Position numbers and translations under genes: made by a program. Shown in pieces: positions 31,176 to 38,768 of a stretch of 38,768 bases of DNA. The stretch covers positions 1-38,768 of the forward strand of contig JAMXLM010000006.1 in assembly GCA_024280995.1 (NCBI GenBank), read 5' to 3'. The notes beneath the pieces are model-generated. The model was not told the origin of the DNA, did no database searches, and worked only from the letters and a program-made list of their open reading frames with translations. This DNA is from Candidatus Dormiibacterota bacterium (lineage in GTDB: Bacteria; Chloroflexota; Dormibacteria; Dormibacterales; Dormibacteraceae). Positions within the stretch are counted from its first letter, which is position 1. Each line of letters begins with the position of its first letter.

Positions 31176-32352
31176 CGACGCTGTCCATGTCCTTGTCGCC
31201 TCGCCCGCTCAGGCAGACCAGGATGCGCCCTCCCGGCCCGAGCTCTTTTGCGATCACGCCCGCGTGATGGATCGCGTGCGACGGCTCGAGCGCCGGCATT
31301 ATGCCCTCGAGCCGCGTGCAGAGCCTGAAGGCAGCGAGCGCGTCCTTGTCGGTGACCGCGACGTACTCCACGCGCTCGATGTCGCGCAGGAACGCGTGCT
31401 CTGGTCCCACGCCGGGATAGTCGAGGCCGGCGGAGATGGAATGCGTCGGCAGGATCTGCCCATCGCCGTCCTGGAGCACGTACGAGTAGCTGCCGTGCAG
31501 CACGCCCGGCCGCCCGCCGACCAGCGAAGCGGCGTGCTCGCCGGTGCGTATGCCTTTGCCCGCCGCCTCGACGCCGACCAGCTGCACGTCGCGGTCGTCG
31601 AGGAACGCGGTGAAGATGCCGATCGCGTTCGAGCCGCCGCCGACGCAGGCGACCACGACGTCGGGCAGCTTGCCGTCCAGCGAGAGGTACTGCTCACGCG
31701 CTTCGTCGCCGATGACGCGCTGCAGGTCGCGCACCATCTCGGGGTACGGGTGTGGCCCGACGACCGATCCGATGATGTAGTGGGTCGTCCGCACGTTGCT
31801 CACCCAGTCCCGGATGGCCTCGGTGGTCGCGTCCTTGAGGGTCCTGGTACCGCTGGTGACCTCGACGACCTTCGCGCCGAGGAGCTTCATGCGGCGCACG
31901 TTCATCGACTGGCGCTGCATGTCCTCGCTGCCCATGTAGACCGTGCACTCGAGGCCGAACCGCGCGCAGACCGTTGCCGTGGCCACGCCATGCTGGCCTG
32001 CACCGGTCTCGGCGATGATCCGCTTCTTGCCCATGCGCACCGCGAGCAGCGCCTGCCCGACGGCGTTGTTCAGCTTGTGCGCCCCGGTGTGGCACAGGTC
32101 TTCGCGCTTGAAGTGGATGTGCGTCCCACCGTACTGCTCGCCCAGGCGGGTGGCCGCGTAGAGCGGCGTCGGACGGCCGATGAACGCTCGGCGGTGACCG
32201 GCGAGCTCGAGCTGGAACTGTGGGTCGGCCTTGGCCTCGTGCCACATGTCCTCGAGCTCCTTGAGCGCGCTCATCAGCGTCTCGGGGACGTATTGACCGC
32301 CAAAAGCGCCGAAGCGCCCGTCGACTGGATGGGTGAGCGCCGCCCGCGACAT
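31165..32352 (-). CDS. trpB: tryptophan synthase beta subunit
   Basis: A 395-residue PLP enzyme joining indole and serine. It has [14 protein letters not shown] at the N terminus, the PLP lysine in [21 protein letters not shown] with the catalytic Glu, and the phosphate cradle GGGSNAIG. This is the trpB1 type that pairs with TrpA. The ATG at 32352 shares one base with the trpF stop (TGATG). The full length fits the family (about 400). Confidence 0.97.
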   Translation of the reverse strand: MSRAALTHPVDGRFGAFGGQYVPETLMSALKELEDMWHEAKADPQFQLELAGHRRAFIGRPTPLYAATRLGEQYGGTHIHFKREDLCHTGAHKLNNAVGQALLAVRMGKKRIIAETGAGQHGVATATVCARFGLECTVYMGSEDMQRQSMNVRRMKLLGAKVVEVTSGTRTLKDATTEAIRDWVSNVRTTHYIIGSVVGPHPYPEMVRDLQRVIGDEAREQYLSLDGKLPDVVVACVGGGSNAIGIFTAFLDDRDVQLVGVEAAGKGIRTGEHAASLVGGRPGVLHGSYSYVLQDGDGQILPTHSISAGLDYPGVGPEHAFLRDIERVEYVAVTDKDALAAFRLCTRLEGIMPALEPSHAIHHAGVIAKELGPGGRILVCLSGRGDKDMDSVDGG

Positions 32353-32960
32353 CAGCCGATCGTCTCCGCCCGACGTACCGCCTGGACGAAGGCGCTCACT
32401 TTTGCGGGGTCTTTGACCCGAACGCGTGCCTCCACACCGCTGGAGACGTCGACGCCGTATGGCCGGAGCTCGCTCACGACCTTGCCCACGTTACCCGGTT
32501 GGAGACCACCCGCGATGAATACGCGGCGCGCTTCGACAACCGGTCGGGCCACTTCCCAGTCCCACGTGCGCCCCGTGCCTCCGCGCTGGTCGGCCGACCA
32601 GCTGTCGAGCATGATCGGGTCGGGCCACTCGTCGACGCCGGGCACCCGGCCGTCGCGGACTTTGAGCACCTTCATGACCGGCGCGCCCACGTCGAAGCCG
32701 GGTGCTTCCGACCCGTGCAGCTGCACGAGGTCGAGGTCGAGGTATTCGGCGATGCGGCGCACCTCCTCGGGTCGCTCGTCGATGAACACACCGACGATCC
32801 GCGGCCGCACCGAGAGCTCGTCGATGATCGCCCTCGCGTCCTCGGGCGTTATCCGCCGTTCGGAGTCGCAGAAGTGGAACCCGATCAGATCCGCGCCGGC
32901 CTCGACGGCCGTGATCGCGCTGTCGAGGTCGCAGATGCCGCAGATCTTTATCCGGATCAA
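32352..32960 (-). CDS. trpF: phosphoribosylanthranilate isomerase
   Basis: A 202-residue TIM-barrel enzyme. It starts [13 protein letters not shown] with the catalytic Cys, then [51 protein letters not shown] with the general-acid Asp, and the phosphate loop [10 protein letters not shown] plus GVDVSSGVE. The start is TTG at 32960, overlapping the trpC stop in TTGA. The upstream frame is open to 33830 but is Arg-rich antisense sequence. It is a separate gene, not fused to trpC. Confidence 0.96.
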   Translation of the reverse strand: MIRIKICGICDLDSAITAVEAGADLIGFHFCDSERRITPEDARAIIDELSVRPRIVGVFIDERPEEVRRIAEYLDLDLVQLHGSEAPGFDVGAPVMKVLKVRDGRVPGVDEWPDPIMLDSWSADQRGGTGRTWDWEVARPVVEARRVFIAGGLQPGNVGKVVSELRPYGVDVSSGVEARVRVKDPAKVSAFVQAVRRAETIG

Positions 32961-33739
32961 CCGACGAGCTCCCTGATCTGGGCCGCGGGATCCACTGCGC
33001 GCATCAGCAGCTCGCCCACCAGGATCGCGTCGGCGCCCGCCTCGCGCATCCGCCGCGCGTCGCCGGCGCCATGGATGCCGCTCTCCGAGATGAGGATGGC
33101 CTCTTTCGGCACCAGCTTGCGGAGGCGCTCGGTCAGGCTGAGGTCCACGCTGAAGTCGCGCAGGTTGCGGTGGTTGACTCCGATCAGGGTCGCCCCGGCT
33201 TGCAGCGCCGCGTAGGTCTGCGTCTCGTCGTGCACCTCGACCACCGCCGCGAGCCCGCGCGACTTCGCCACCGCGAGCAAATCCCCGAGCTGCGAGGGCT
33301 GCAGGGCGGCGACGATCAGCAACACCGCGTCCGCGCCGGCGGCACGCGTCTCCGCGACCTCGTACGGGTCGGTGACGAAGTCCTTGCGCATGATCGGCAG
33401 GTCGGTCGCGGCGCGAACGGCGCGGACATGATCGATGCGGCCGCCGAACCCCGCCATATGAGTCAGCACGGAGATCGCGGCCGCCCCTCCGTCCGAATAG
33501 GCGTGCGCCAGGTCGGCGGGCCGGTAGTCCTCGGTCAGCACTCCCATGCTCGGCGTTCGCTGCTTCATCTCCGCGATCACCGCGAGCTGCGGACGGCGCA
33601 ATGCCCCGGCGAAATCCTTCGGCGTGTAGGCGGCCACCGACCTCTCGAACAGGTCCGAGTCCAGCAGGTGGCGCCGCCGCTGGAGATCCTGCCGCGCCTC
33701 GAGCACGAGCCGCCCTAGGAGGTCGAGACTCTCGCCCAC
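32957..33739 (-). CDS. trpC: indole-3-glycerol-phosphate synthase
   Basis: A 260-residue TIM-barrel enzyme closing the indole ring. Catalytic residues are present: Glu and Lys in IAEMKQRTPS, Lys in MRKDFVTDPYE, Glu in VVEVHDE, Asn in IGVNHRNL and Ser in ISESGI. Two non-catalytic deviations are PSMG for the common PSKG, and VNHRNL for VNNRNL. The start is GTG 33739, inside the end of trpD (25-bp overlap), so translational coupling is expected. Confidence 0.96.
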   Translation of the reverse strand: MGESLDLLGRLVLEARQDLQRRRHLLDSDLFERSVAAYTPKDFAGALRRPQLAVIAEMKQRTPSMGVLTEDYRPADLAHAYSDGGAAAISVLTHMAGFGGRIDHVRAVRAATDLPIMRKDFVTDPYEVAETRAAGADAVLLIVAALQPSQLGDLLAVAKSRGLAAVVEVHDETQTYAALQAGATLIGVNHRNLRDFSVDLSLTERLRKLVPKEAILISESGIHGAGDARRMREAGADAILVGELLMRAVDPAAQIRELVG

Positions 33740-34716
33740 CGGTCCAGGATCTCACCGGCCCGGCCGGAATCGATTGCGCCGGCGGCAAGACCCAGCCCCT
33801 CCTTCCAGTCACGCGCGATGCCCGCGGCACGCAGGGCCGCCGCCGAGTTCAGCAGGACGACGTCGCGGCGGGCGCCCTGCTCGCCGGCGAGCACGTCGCG
33901 GGCGATTCGCGCGTTGTCGTCAGGCCCACCGCCGCGCATCGATTCGATCGGGGCCTGGCGCAAGCCGAGCTCCGCCGGATCCAGCTCGTATTCCCTGCGG
34001 CGGCCGTCGATCTCGATCACGAACGACGGCGACGCGACAGAGAGCTCGTCCATACCGTCGGTGGCGTGGAACACGATCGCACGCTCCACGCCGAGCCGGA
34101 TGAGCACATCGGCCATCTTTCCGGCCAGCGCCTTGTCTGCGACTCCGAGCGCCTGGTACTTCGCCCCGGCCGGGTTGCACAACGGCCCCAGGATGTTGAA
34201 CACCGACCTCACGCCGAGCTCGCGCCGGGGCGCGCCCGCGAAGCGGAAGGACGGATGGAAGATCGGAGCGAAGAGGAAGCCGATTCCCACCTCGTCTATG
34301 CAGCGCGCGACCCCTTCGGGCGCTAGGTCGATCTTGACCCCGAGCTTCTCGAGCACGTCCGCCGAGCCGCACAGCGAGGACGCGGCGCGGTTGCCGTGCT
34401 TGGCCACGCGAGCTCCGCAGGCCGCGGCGACGATCGCTGACAGGGTCGAGATGTTGAAGGTCGCGAGCCCATCGCCTCCCGTGCCGCACGTGTCGAGCAG
34501 ATCGCCACCGACCTCGATCGGGGTCGCCACCGCACGCGCGGTGCGCGCGAAACCGGTGAGCTCCTCGGGCGACTCGCCTTTCATGCGGAGCGCGATCATG
34601 AACCCCGCGATCTGCGATGGCGTCGCGTCGCCTCGCATGATCACCTCGAAGGCTGCCGCCGCCTCGCCCTCGCTGAGGTTTTCGCACCGGACGAGCTTGT
34701 TGAGCGCGTCGATCAT
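33715..34716 (-). CDS. trpD: anthranilate phosphoribosyltransferase
   Basis: A 333-residue enzyme adding phosphoribosyl to anthranilate. The PRPP loop is DTCGTGGDGLATFNIST, followed by VAKHGNRAASSLCGSADVLE (trimmed as known for the family), the hinge FLFAPIFHPSF and the D-E acidic pair in GMDELS. The helical N-terminal domain is complete. The ATG at 34716 overlaps the trpG stop in ATGA. It is not fused to trpG, unlike in enterobacteria. Confidence 0.97.
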   Translation of the reverse strand: MIDALNKLVRCENLSEGEAAAAFEVIMRGDATPSQIAGFMIALRMKGESPEELTGFARTARAVATPIEVGGDLLDTCGTGGDGLATFNISTLSAIVAAACGARVAKHGNRAASSLCGSADVLEKLGVKIDLAPEGVARCIDEVGIGFLFAPIFHPSFRFAGAPRRELGVRSVFNILGPLCNPAGAKYQALGVADKALAGKMADVLIRLGVERAIVFHATDGMDELSVASPSFVIEIDGRRREYELDPAELGLRQAPIESMRGGGPDDNARIARDVLAGEQGARRDVVLLNSAAALRAAGIARDWKEGLGLAAGAIDSGRAGEILDRWARVSTS

Positions 34717-35300
34717 GCGTAGACCTTTGCGGCGCGGCGCACGAAGTTCCCGAGGATCTTCTTGCCCTCTTTCGTGAGCACTGACTCGGGGTGGAACTGC
34801 ACGCCGTACGTCGGGTGCTTGACGTGGCGCACGCCCATGACCACGCCGTCATGCGTCCACGCCGTGACCACAAGCTCGGCGGGAATGCTCGAGCGCTCGA
34901 CGATCAGCGAGTGATAGCGAGTCGCCTCGAACGGCTCACTCAATCCCGCCAGGACGCCCGAGTTGTCGTGGTGGATCCACGAGGTCTTGCCGTGGGCGGG
35001 CTCGTTGCGCACGACCTCACCACCGAATACCTGACCGATGCACTGATGCCCCAGGCATACGCCGAGGATCGCTATCTTTCCGCTCAGCGCGCGGATCGCA
35101 TCCAGCGAAACGCCCGCGTCGTCGGGAGCTCCAGGACCCGGCGAGATGACCACGCCGTCGAACCTTGCCAGCTCCTCGACCGTGACCTCGTCGTTGCGAA
35201 AGACCTGCGGCTCTGAGCCGAGCTCGGCCATGTACTGGACGAGGTTGTAGGTGAAGGAGTCGTAGTTGTCGATCATCGCGAGGCGCACTTCCCGGTCCAC
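34713..35300 (-). CDS. trpG: anthranilate synthase glutamine amidotransferase subunit
   Basis: A 195-residue class I glutamine amidotransferase feeding ammonia to TrpE. It has the MIDNYDSFTYNLVQYM signature, VVISPGPGAPDDAG, the nucleophile Cys in GVCLGHQCIG, and His/Glu in VQFHPESVLT. The start is GTG 35300 directly abutting the trpE stop; an in-frame ATG eight codons later is also possible, since it begins the conserved MIDNYD. The protein may also serve folate synthesis (pabA role), as no separate pab genes are seen. Confidence 0.96.
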   Translation of the reverse strand: MDREVRLAMIDNYDSFTYNLVQYMAELGSEPQVFRNDEVTVEELARFDGVVISPGPGAPDDAGVSLDAIRALSGKIAILGVCLGHQCIGQVFGGEVVRNEPAHGKTSWIHHDNSGVLAGLSEPFEATRYHSLIVERSSIPAELVVTAWTHDGVVMGVRHVKHPTYGVQFHPESVLTKEGKKILGNFVRRAAKVYA

Positions 35301-36710
35301 CTACATGCCCTCCGCCATCTCGATCGCCTTGAACATCGCACCCGCCTTCTCCAGGGTCTCCTCGTACTCGCGCTCCGGCCGGGAGTCGGCGACCACGCCG
35401 CAACCGGCCTGAACGTAGGCGACGCCCTCGGCCTCCACGACCGTGCGAAGGGTGATCGCCATGTCCAGGTTGCCGCCGAAGCTGACGTAGCCGAGCGCGC
35501 CGGCGTACACGCCTCGCTGGTCCGGCTCGAGCTCGGCGATCACCTCCATCGCGCGGATCTTCGGCGCGCCCGACACCGTGCCCGCCGGGAACGCCGCGCG
35601 GAGGGCGTCGAGCGACGTCTTGCCGTCGCGAAGCTGCCCGCTGACGGTCGACGAGATGTGCATCACGTGGGAGTAGCGCTCGACTTCCATCAGGCGGTCG
35701 ACGGCGACACTGCCCGGCCGCGACACGCGGCCGACGTCGTTGCGCCCGAGGTCGACGAGCATCACATGCTCGGCGCGCTCCTTGAGGTCACTGAGGAGCT
35801 CCTTCTCCAGGCGCTTGTCCTCGGTGGGATCGGCACCGCGTCGACGCGTACCAGCGAGGGGCCTGGTCTCGACGCGCCGGCCCTCGACCTGGACGAGCTT
35901 CTCGGGCGACGTGCCGACCACATGACGATCGCCCCCGAGCGCGAGGAAGAACATGTAAGGCGATGGGTTGATCGCCCGCAGGCACCTGTAGACGTCGAAT
36001 GGGCTCGCCGCGAGCGGCTTGCGGAATCGCTGCGACGGAACGATCTGGAAAGCGTCACCGCCGATGATGTATTCGCGTGCCGCGTCGACCATGGCATGGA
36101 ACTGTCCCCTCGTGACGTTCGATTCCCACGCCACGCCATCGCCCGGATACTGGGGCGGCGGCAGCGGATCGCCAGCCAATCGCTGCTCCATCGCGTCGAT
36201 CCGCCGCACCGCATCGTCGTAGTCCTCTCGGTCCGGCCGGTAGATCGTCAGCAGCTGCAGACGACGGGTGACGTGGTCGAAAACGGCCAGATCCTCCGCC
36301 TTGAGGAAGGCGCTCTCAGGCATCGGCGGTGGCGCGCCTTTCGCGACCGGGAGCCGCTCGAAGTGCCGGGCGACCTCGTAGCCGAGGTAACCCACAGCCC
36401 CACCGTGAAACCTCGGCACCCCTTTGACCGGCGCCGTCTCCTCGCCGGCAACGTGCGCGAGTGCCTCGAGCGGGTTGCCCTCTCCGAGCTCGAGCGGCCG
36501 CGGCTGAAAACCGATGAACGAGTAGCGCGCCAGCCGCTCGCCGCCTTCCACGCTCTCGAGCAGGAAGCCCGGCTCCCCGGGCGGACACAGGAGCGTGTAC
36601 GCGCGGACAGGCGTCAGCATGTCGGCGAGGACTTCGCGATAGACCGGGATCAGACCGTGGGTTGCGGCCAGCGCCCGAGCATCGTCACGAGTGGGGGTGC
36701 AATCTCTCAT
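35301..36710 (-). CDS. trpE: anthranilate synthase component I
   Basis: A 469-residue chorismate-using enzyme and first gene of the supraoperon. The N terminus has the tryptophan feedback site (FLLESVEGGERLARYSFIG, with the LLES motif). The C-terminal chorismate-binding domain has QIVPSQRF, PEKLVQVEG, ETRPLAGTRRRG, MLVDLGRNDVGRVS and GTVSGAPKIRAMEVI. The LLES motif suggests the enzyme is inhibited by tryptophan. The ATG at 36710 has GAGAGG five bases upstream, a fair ribosome site. A GC-rich stem-loop lies 23-44 bp before the start. No Trp-rich leader peptide is seen. Confidence 0.97.
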   Translation of the reverse strand: MRDCTPTRDDARALAATHGLIPVYREVLADMLTPVRAYTLLCPPGEPGFLLESVEGGERLARYSFIGFQPRPLELGEGNPLEALAHVAGEETAPVKGVPRFHGGAVGYLGYEVARHFERLPVAKGAPPPMPESAFLKAEDLAVFDHVTRRLQLLTIYRPDREDYDDAVRRIDAMEQRLAGDPLPPPQYPGDGVAWESNVTRGQFHAMVDAAREYIIGGDAFQIVPSQRFRKPLAASPFDVYRCLRAINPSPYMFFLALGGDRHVVGTSPEKLVQVEGRRVETRPLAGTRRRGADPTEDKRLEKELLSDLKERAEHVMLVDLGRNDVGRVSRPGSVAVDRLMEVERYSHVMHISSTVSGQLRDGKTSLDALRAAFPAGTVSGAPKIRAMEVIAELEPDQRGVYAGALGYVSFGGNLDMAITLRTVVEAEGVAYVQAGCGVVADSRPEREYEETLEKAGAMFKAIEMAEGM

Positions 36711-36732
36711 CTCGCCTCTCTATTTCTGGACC

Positions 36733-36754
36733 GCCCCGCTCTCTCTGGCGGGGC
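36733..36754 (-). terminator. stem-loop between the HhH-GPD gene and trpE
   Basis: GCCCCGC (36733-36739) and GCGGGGC (36748-36754) form a perfect 7-bp stem with an 8-nt loop. It follows the HhH-GPD stop by about 28 bp and precedes trpE. With no U-run it is not a canonical terminator; it may end the upstream transcript or act as a trp leader structure. No alternative pairing partner or leader peptide was found. Confidence 0.4.
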
Positions 36755-36782
36755 CGGAGCGCAAACGTTATCAGAAAGCCGG

Positions 36783-37337
36783 CTAGTGCTTGGCCGCCTT
36801 CGCCGCCTTCATCTCTCTTTTGACCTCGCGTGCATGGACCATCGACTCTTCGGTATCGACGTCGGCGACGGAGTGCCACGTGGCGGCGTATTTCTCCCAC
36901 CCCGGCGGCCTGACGTCGAACTTCTTGGCCAGGATCGAGATCATGATCCGGGTCTTCATCTCGCCGAACCCAGGCAGCTTCGAGATGCGCGCCGACAGGT
37001 CCGCTCCGTCCCGCGCGTCCCGCCACACGGACGCCGCGTCGCCGCCGTACTCCTTGACGACGGCCTGCGCCATCGCCTGCACGCGCCGCGCCATGTTCCC
37101 CGGAAAGCGATGCAGCGCCGGCCGCTCGCGAAAGATCCTGTCCAGTCGTTCCGGCTCCATCTCCGCGATCTCGCGCACGTCAAGGCGCCCGCCCAGCCGC
37201 TGCTTGAGCTCGTAAGGCCCTCCGAACGCCTTCTCCATCTTCACCTGCTGGTCGAGCACCATCCCGATGAGCAATGCCAGCGGGTCCGACTCCAGGAGTT
37301 GGTTGGCGGCGGGATTGTCAGTCCAGACGATGGGCAC
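36783..37337 (-). CDS. HhH-GPD family DNA-repair-like protein
   Basis: A 184-residue protein matching a small, mainly actinobacterial HhH-GPD family. It has ANQLLESDPLALLIGMVLDQQ, then KAFGGPYELKQRLGG, HRFPGNMARRVQ and the helix-hairpin-helix ISKLPGFGEMKTRI. The Gly-Pro-Asp loop Asp used by glycosylases is not evident (DVRPPGWEKYA follows), so catalysis is uncertain; it may only bind DNA. The GTG at 37337 has TAGACT ending 6 bp upstream, fitting a leaderless promoter. A Lys/Ala-rich tail ends the protein. Confidence 0.85.
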   Translation of the reverse strand: MPIVWTDNPAANQLLESDPLALLIGMVLDQQVKMEKAFGGPYELKQRLGGRLDVREIAEMEPERLDRIFRERPALHRFPGNMARRVQAMAQAVVKEYGGDAASVWRDARDGADLSARISKLPGFGEMKTRIMISILAKKFDVRPPGWEKYAATWHSVADVDTEESMVHAREVKREMKAAKAAKH

Positions 37338-37343
37338 GACGAC

Positions 37344-37349
37344 AGTCTA
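37344..37349 (-). promoter_or_regulatory. candidate leaderless -10 of the HhH-GPD gene
   Basis: TAGACT on the minus strand (4/6 to TATAAT) ends 6 bp before the GTG start at 37337. It overlaps the stop region of the upstream DUF222-HNH gene. No Shine-Dalgarno sequence is present, so a message starting at the start codon is likely. Confidence 0.4.
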
Positions 37350-38489
37350 TGCCGCCCATCGGCTTTCTCCCCAGCGGCGACGGAGCATCAGCGGCGTCTC
37401 GGGCGGAATGAAGTCCACCCGCTCGCCCGCCATCACCACCTGCCAGCCGCCTTCGTGGACCAGGCGGTGGTGGTAGTAGCAGAGCGGGATCAGGCGGTGG
37501 GCGTTGGTCTGGCCGCCTCGCGACCAGAACTCGAGGTGGTGAGCCTGCGTCCAGCCGATCGGCCGCTCGCAACCTGGCGCCGCGCAGGTTCGGTGTCGGG
37601 CTTTGAGCGCTCGCCATTGCGCGGGCTGGGCGGTGCGCTTGGCCCGACCGACGTCGATCGCCATCGACTCGGCCTTGACGACGCGGTGCATGCTGCAGTC
37701 ACAGGCCAGCCGCTGCACAGTCTTGCCCGGGATGGGCATGCCATCGGCCAGCTCGCCCTTCAAGCCATCGACCGTGAAGTGGACGGCCAGCTGCGGCCTC
37801 GCCCCGTTTCGCTTCGGCAAGGTGCCCTGGTCGAGTGAGTGCTGGACGATCTCCTTGAACGCATCCGCCCGCCGCTGCTTGGGCGTTCGGTTGTCTGTTT
37901 CACCGAGCCGCTTGGTCAGTGATTCCAGCGCCGTCCTCAGTGCCATACCGCACTCCCGGTCGAGCACGGCATCGAGCTTGTACATCGCGCCGAGCTCGCT
38001 CAGGTGGAGGTAGCGCTGCTCGTAGTCCTCTTCCGAATCTCGCTCGGCGCCTTCGGGGTCGGCCACGAAGCGCGCGTGCTCGGCGAGCCGGCGCAGATTC
38101 TTGATCGAGAACTGCTTCGAGTACTCGAGCCACTTCTCCTCGTCGACCAGGCCGCGCTTCTCGCCCAGCAGGTCGCTGAGGTGACAGATCACCGCGGCGG
38201 CCTGGTAGCCAACATCGCCCGAACGCAGCGCTTCTGCAACGCGAGGCAGGTTGTTCAGCTGCTCGCCGACGCAAAGACGGTCGGAGGCGGAGGAGGCTGA
38301 AACACGACACGCTGACGCCGCCCAGGCGTTGGGCGTCTTGCCCTCGAGCACGTGATCGCCGCGCCTGGTGGCCTCGTGAAGCTCGCGACAGAGGATGGCC
38401 TGGAGCCGATCGATGTGCGCGCTGAGCTCACGAACGTCGAGACCGGATTGAGCCTCCAGCTCGTCGATCGCCTCGCGAAGCTTGAACAC
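37347..38489 (-). CDS. DUF222-domain HNH endonuclease-like protein (13E12 family)
   Basis: A 380-residue protein with an N-terminal DUF222 region (about 1-290), mostly helical, and a C-terminal HNH motif near residues 305-350: CAAPGCERP, then TQAHHLEFWSRGGQTN, RLIPLCYYHHRLVH. The paired Cys/His residues would hold a structural metal and the HH pair the catalytic metal. The family is abundant in actinobacteria, often in several copies, with no settled function. The start is GTG 38489. TATATT lies exactly 6 bp upstream, with TTGCAT 17 bp before it, so the message is probably leaderless. Confidence 0.88.
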   Translation of the reverse strand: MFKLREAIDELEAQSGLDVRELSAHIDRLQAILCRELHEATRRGDHVLEGKTPNAWAASACRVSASSASDRLCVGEQLNNLPRVAEALRSGDVGYQAAAVICHLSDLLGEKRGLVDEEKWLEYSKQFSIKNLRRLAEHARFVADPEGAERDSEEDYEQRYLHLSELGAMYKLDAVLDRECGMALRTALESLTKRLGETDNRTPKQRRADAFKEIVQHSLDQGTLPKRNGARPQLAVHFTVDGLKGELADGMPIPGKTVQRLACDCSMHRVVKAESMAIDVGRAKRTAQPAQWRALKARHRTCAAPGCERPIGWTQAHHLEFWSRGGQTNAHRLIPLCYYHHRLVHEGGWQVVMAGERVDFIPPETPLMLRRRWGESRWAA

Positions 38490-38495
38490 ATCAAC

Positions 38496-38524
38496 AATAT
38501 ACGAACTTTCGTTCTAACATGCAA
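38496..38524 (-). promoter_or_regulatory. candidate leaderless promoter of the DUF222-HNH gene, with internal inverted repeat
   Basis: TTGCAT (38519-38524), a 17-bp spacer and TATATT (38496-38501, 5/6 to TATAAT) read leftwards to the GTG 6 bp on. The spacer contains the inverted repeat GAAC-TTTC-GTTC (38503-38514), a possible operator. The remainder of the 135-bp gap up to the ECF sigma gene (38525-38624) is AT-richer than its surroundings and shows no further gene. Confidence 0.5.
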
Positions 38525-38624
38525 GCATTATGATGTTGATTTACATTTCTCACAGCCTCCCCAGCTCCCTCGCAACCCCTCTTCATAGCTCTTTGCCGTA
38601 ATCCAGCGTAGGATCAGAAAGAAC

Positions 38625-38768
38625 GTGCCCGAGTCGTACCAACCCGGCTCGCGAGAGGACTTCGACCGGCTTTACCGAGTGGCTTACCCGCGCGTCTTCC
38701 GCACCGTCGCCGCCATCCTCTCCGACCTACACGCCGCCGAGGACTGCACCCAGGACGCCTTCGTCCAG
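38625..38768 (+). CDS. ECF-type RNA polymerase sigma factor, N-terminal part (cut by window edge)
   Basis: The first 48 codons of a sigma-70 family protein. FDRLYRVAYPRVFRTVAAIL followed by AEDCTQDAFVQ is region 2 of extracytoplasmic-function sigma factors (the core-binding and -10-recognition helix). The gene runs off the right edge. The start is GTG 38625; an in-frame stop 13 codons upstream (38586-38588) excludes a longer N terminus, and AGGA eleven bases before the start is a weak ribosome site. Its anti-sigma factor, if any, would lie outside the window. Confidence 0.88.
   Translation, partial: MPESYQPGSREDFDRLYRVAYPRVFRTVAAILSDLHAAEDCTQDAFVQ

Noticed and set aside
32352..33830. An apparent trpC-trpF type fusion of 492 residues
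   Set aside because: The N-terminal part is an out-of-frame reading of trpC. trpC is intact in its own frame, and trpF begins at TTG 32960.
36711..36782. A trp attenuator with leader peptide or T-box upstream of trpE
   Set aside because: The gap is only 72 bp, with one hairpin, no Trp-codon leader frame, no alternative pairing and no T-box consensus.
35658..37838. A 726-codon plus-strand open frame opposite trpE and the HhH-GPD gene
   Set aside because: Same artefact; composition is Arg/His/Val-rich and it spans several certain minus-strand genes.
1..38768. tRNA genes, CRISPR arrays, insertion sequences, prophage or integrase genes
   Set aside because: No tRNA T-loop/anticodon pattern, regularly spaced repeats, transposase or integrase motifs or target-site duplications were noticed on reading; the region looks like stable chromosome.

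Overview
This is a GC-rich, gene-dense bacterial chromosome segment of ordinary (non-mobile) character: no transposases, phage genes, integrases, CRISPR arrays or tRNA genes were seen. The lineage is most likely within the Terrabacteria (Chloroflexota / Candidatus Dormibacterota-like, or a deep actinobacterial relative). The reasons are inferential: an SRP RNA of the 'bacterial large' type with an Alu domain, an HhH-GPD family and a DUF222-HNH protein otherwise typical of actinobacteria, frequent GTG/TTG starts, and several starts lacking a Shine-Dalgarno sequence but carrying a -10-like hexamer 6-7 nt upstream. The 16S fragment is too short to place it.

Layout. 1-333: 5' end of a 16S rRNA gene reading off the left edge, with its leader and a candidate promoter. 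333-3719 (minus): SRP RNA - dnaX - ybaB - recR - HAD phosphatase, the classic replication/recombination cluster. 3789-12590 (minus): a small two-helix membrane protein, nuoJ-K-L-M-N, a class A penicillin-binding protein and a CDP-alcohol phosphatidyltransferase. 12589-13386 (plus): a GNAT acetyltransferase. 13411-19844 (minus): flavin monooxygenase-like protein - mnmA - CopD-like membrane protein - heterodimeric ABC exporter. 19862-20395 (plus): an unrecognised nuclease-like protein. 20423-22867 (minus): sugar epimerase-like protein - thrC - CysO-like sulfur carrier - NIL-domain protein. 22875-23720 (plus): secreted phosphoesterase. 23730-36710 (minus): a 15-gene aromatic amino acid supraoperon, trpE-G-D-C-F-B-A-aroH-aroF-tyrA-aroA-B3/B4-NUDIX-AKR-menC-like. 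36783-38489 (minus): HhH-GPD and DUF222-HNH genes. 38625-end (plus): start of an ECF sigma factor.

The supraoperon carries chorismate to Trp in full (trpE-A), supplies the committed shikimate step (aroF) and EPSP synthase (aroA), and diverts chorismate to prephenate (aroH) and on towards tyrosine (tyrA). Nearly every junction is a start/stop overlap (ATGA, GTGA, TTGA), implying translational coupling.

The most unusual observation is that nuoJKLMN encode recognisable complex I membrane subunits in which most buried charged residues of the proton channels are replaced: both NuoK glutamates, the key Glu of NuoL and NuoM, and channel lysines turned to Arg or lost in NuoL, NuoM and NuoN. Other points of interest are a metal-ligand His-to-Gln change in DAHP synthase, a free-standing B3/B4 tRNA-editing-type domain inside the Phe/Tyr/Trp operon, and a divergent gene pair whose start codons share a single CATG.
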